Shown piece by piece: positions 4,608 through 6,155 of a stretch of 6,155 bases of DNA. A program made the position numbers and the translations under genes. Origin of the DNA: CAYUNT01 sp964446285. GTDB taxonomy: Bacteria; Sumerlaeota; Sumerlaeia; SLMS01; CAYUNT01. The stretch lies in contig CAYUNT010000238.1 in NCBI GenBank assembly GCA_964446285.1, forward strand, positions 1 through 6,155. The letters run 5' to 3'. Below the pieces are notes generated by a model. That model did not search any database and was not told the origin of the DNA. It saw only the letters and a program-made list of their open reading frames with translations. The stretch's first letter is position 1, and each line of letters begins with the position of its first letter.

Positions 4608-6155
4608 ATGCGATTGAGGCTTTTGAACCGGTTGTGCTGTCCTGTGTGCGGAGGGCATCCGTTGCGCCTGATCCCGCTGGCGGATGAGCCGTATTTTCCG
4701 GATGGCGCGGCGTCAGAAAGCGCGGGAGCGGCGCAGATCGCAGCGGCGGAAAGCGCGGCACTGAATCAATACGGAAGCGGCGCGCGGTGCGACCGATGGT
4801 GCGCCGTGCTCGATGCGGTTCCGAAGGCGGACGGCCAGCAGAAATCGCCGCCCTGCCAGACGTGCGACCGCAAAGAAATCTCCGAAGGAATTTTGGTTTG
4901 TGCTGGGTGCGGACGCTGGTTCGCCGTGCGCGAGGGCATCCCGGATTTGGTGCGCGACGGCTTGCGGCTGATCGACGAGGAAGTGGCGTTTCTGGAGCGG
5001 CGCGCGGAACGGATTCCGCCGGAAATCCTCGAGAAAGGGAAGCCGTTTGGGGCGCGGGGTGAAGGGCGCGAGCGAGCGGAACGCCTCGCCAAAGAACGCA
5101 CGCCCGAAGAGGGGCGCATTCTCGATGAAGGGCGCTATTGGGGCGATTTCATGGAGGTGTTCTGGGATTTGGGCGACCGCGCCATCTTCGACGTCCGCGC
5201 GCGCGGGTCGCATCCGACGTTTCTTGGCCAGGGCGTGCGTGAGCCGGATGAGCGCGACCGTTCGCGGCGGGTGGGATTTTACCCGGAGCATCTGGCGCGG
5301 ATTCTTTTCGACTGGATGGATGCCGAGGCAGGAGGGCGGGTGCTCGATGTGGGATGCGGTGGCGGTCAATATGGGCTGGAAGCGGCGCGGCGCGGGCTGG
5401 ATGCCGTCGGGTTCGATCCGGGGCGGCGGGCGTTGGAATTGGGCCGCATCCACGCGCGCGAGACGGGCGCGGATGTTCATTATGTGCGGGCCGTTCCCGA
5501 ACAGCCGCCGTTTTTGCCGGATTCGTTCGACGCGCTGATGGCGAAGGATTCGCTTCATCATTTGGCTGGGCTGCACGAAGCGCTGAACCGTCTGGATGCG
5601 CTATTGCGGCCTGGCGGGATCGTGGCGGTTCATGAGCATGTGGGCAAATCGCCTCGCAAGGCGCGCATGGTGGGCTGGCTGATGCGGCGGCTGGTTCCGC
5701 GCATCCAGCGGCGGTGGGGATGCGCGCCCGCGCCGCCCGCGCTGCTCGTGGAAAGCCCAAACGAAGACGCAGGCATGGCCGAGGTGGAGGGCGAATTGCG
5801 GGCGCGCTATCGAACGGTGCGGGCGCGGCGCGAGTTGTTTTTTTATCACGATGCGGAGGCGGCGGTGTATTACGCGCTGGGCAAGCGCGAGTGGCCTGCG
5901 CGGATTGTGCGATGGGCGGCGGCGGCGCTTGAGCGGGCACTATTATGGATGGGCGAACCGGCGGAACATTTGGCGTTTGTTGGGCGAAAACCCGATGGCC
6001 TGGCGGAAGAGATAAATGGGACCAATGGGACCAATGAGCCGGATGGGACAAATTGCTTCCCCAAGCCCAAAGAAACCTGGCAAGCCCCAATTTCCCCCCA
6101 GGCCAGCCCTTCCCCGCCCGCAAAAAACTCGCCGGGACCCCGCGCCATCCCCGAC
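4608..6155 (+). CDS. Trm112-like zinc ribbon fused to class I SAM-dependent methyltransferase (3' end beyond window)
   Basis: The frame is open from ATG 4608 to the window edge (516 residues, no stop). Residues 9-14 (LCCPVC) and 94-113 (GILVC, CGRWFAVREGIPDL) are the two halves of a Trm112/UPF0434-type zinc ribbon. They are split by about 80 residues with two further Cys pairs (C61/C65, C83/C86). The Rossmann methyltransferase follows: motif I VLDVGCGGGQYG at 245-256, acidic VGFDP with D270 for the ribose hydroxyls, SFDALMAKDSLHHL around D308 and H317-H318, and LLRPGGIVAVHEH around P335. A C-terminal helical region with aromatic and Leu-rich segments ends in LAFVGRKP at about 455-462, where such proteins normally finish. 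The remaining 54 codons are repeat-derived or low complexity and may not be native. An in-frame TGA at 4587 prevents a longer N-terminus. The nearest purine-rich tract, GAGAGG at 4588-4593, is 14 bases upstream, a poor ribosome site. The substrate is unknown; a small molecule, lipid or sugar is as likely as RNA. Confidence 0.85.
   Translation, partial: MRLRLLNRLCCPVCGGHPLRLIPLADEPYFPDGAASESAGAAQIAAAESAALNQYGSGARCDRWCAVLDAVPKADGQQKSPPCQTCDRKEISEGILVCAGCGRWFAVREGIPDLVRDGLRLIDEEVAFLERRAERIPPEILEKGKPFGARGEGRERAERLAKERTPEEGRILDEGRYWGDFMEVFWDLGDRAIFDVRARGSHPTFLGQGVREPDERDRSRRVGFYPEHLARILFDWMDAEAGGRVLDVGCGGGQYGLEAARRGLDAVGFDPGRRALELGRIHARETGADVHYVRAVPEQPPFLPDSFDALMAKDSLHHLAGLHEALNRLDALLRPGGIVAVHEHVGKSPRKARMVGWLMRRLVPRIQRRWGCAPAPPALLVESPNEDAGMAEVEGELRARYRTVRARRELFFYHDAEAAVYYALGKREWPARIVRWAAAALERALLWMGEPAEHLAFVGRKPDGLAEEINGTNGTNEPDGTNCFPKPKETWQAPISPQASPSPPAKNSPGPRAIPD
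6016..6051. repeat. 9-bp tandem repeat ATGGGACCA, four units
   Basis: Two perfect units ATGGGACCA (6016, 6025) are followed by a diverged unit ATGAGCCGG (6034) and by ATGGGACAA (6043). The period is a multiple of three, so the methyltransferase frame passes through it as Asn-Gly-Thr triplets. It begins right after the residues where the conserved methyltransferase domain ends. The shared GGAC and 9-bp period recall the repeat at 1-36. Confidence 0.75.
6052..6155. other. C-rich low-complexity stretch at window edge
   Basis: The plus strand changes abruptly from G-rich, as in all three genes, to C-rich with few G, including several CCCC runs. Read in the methyltransferase frame it gives a Pro/Ser/Lys-rich tail resembling no domain I recognise. 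The change of strand composition suggests intergenic sequence or the 3' part of a minus-strand gene. The minus-strand frames here show no recognisable protein family. A weak 5-bp inverted repeat (CCTGG 6076-6080 with CCAGG 6098-6102) has no T-tract. Confidence 0.4.

Noticed and set aside
4276..4761. Minus-strand repetitive proteins across the 36-bp array
   Set aside because: The array has no stop codon in any frame, so long open frames on both strands are automatic. None has a plausible ribosome site that I can see or resembles a known protein.
5149..6123. 324-codon minus-strand open frame opposite the methyltransferase
   Set aside because: The plus strand here encodes clear SAM-methyltransferase motifs. 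The minus frame is Pro/Arg/Ala-rich, as expected for the antisense of GC-rich coding DNA.

Overview
This window looks like part of a GC-rich bacterial genome. It carries three plus-strand genes, each with a strongly G-rich coding strand and two of them with clear Shine-Dalgarno sequences. The secreted middle gene ends in a Pro/Thr/Ser linker and a single dockerin-like calcium loop. That architecture, together with several families of short tandem repeats between genes, recalls uncultivated or little-studied phyla such as Sumerlaeota (BRC1) or the Planctomycetes/Verrucomicrobia side of the tree. This taxonomic placement is inference only.

Layout. Positions 1-117 are non-coding and hold two short tandem repeats (a decayed 9-bp unit at 1-36 and a 7-bp CACAACN unit at 72-99), followed by a good ribosome binding site. 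Positions 118-1950 encode a polytopic GT-C type glycosyltransferase of the GT39/ArnT/PMT kind with a TTG start. Its 3' end practically abuts the next gene (1959-4385). That gene encodes a secreted, multidomain protein: signal peptide, probable TIM-barrel glycoside-hydrolase-like domain, jelly-roll domain, second beta domain, PTS linker and half-dockerin. Positions 4386-4607 hold a tandem array of a 36-bp palindromic unit (4 full copies and 1 partial). Immediately downstream of a perfect AGGAGG, the array also forms a short open reading frame. From 4608 to the window edge runs an open-ended gene for a Trm112-like zinc-ribbon/SAM-methyltransferase fusion. Its conserved part ends near 5993, and the remaining in-frame stretch passes through another 9-bp repeat and a C-rich, low-complexity tail.

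How they work together. The first two genes are almost certainly co-transcribed and probably translationally coupled. A lipid-linked sugar transferase next to an exported carbohydrate-active-like protein suggests cell-envelope or extracellular glycan work. The methyltransferase lies downstream on the same strand and could belong to the same transcript, but its substrate cannot be read from the sequence. I see no tRNA, rRNA, CRISPR array, transposase or defence-system signature. The most unusual content is the 36-bp array, placed in frame with and directly ahead of a methyltransferase that has a poor ribosome binding site of its own.
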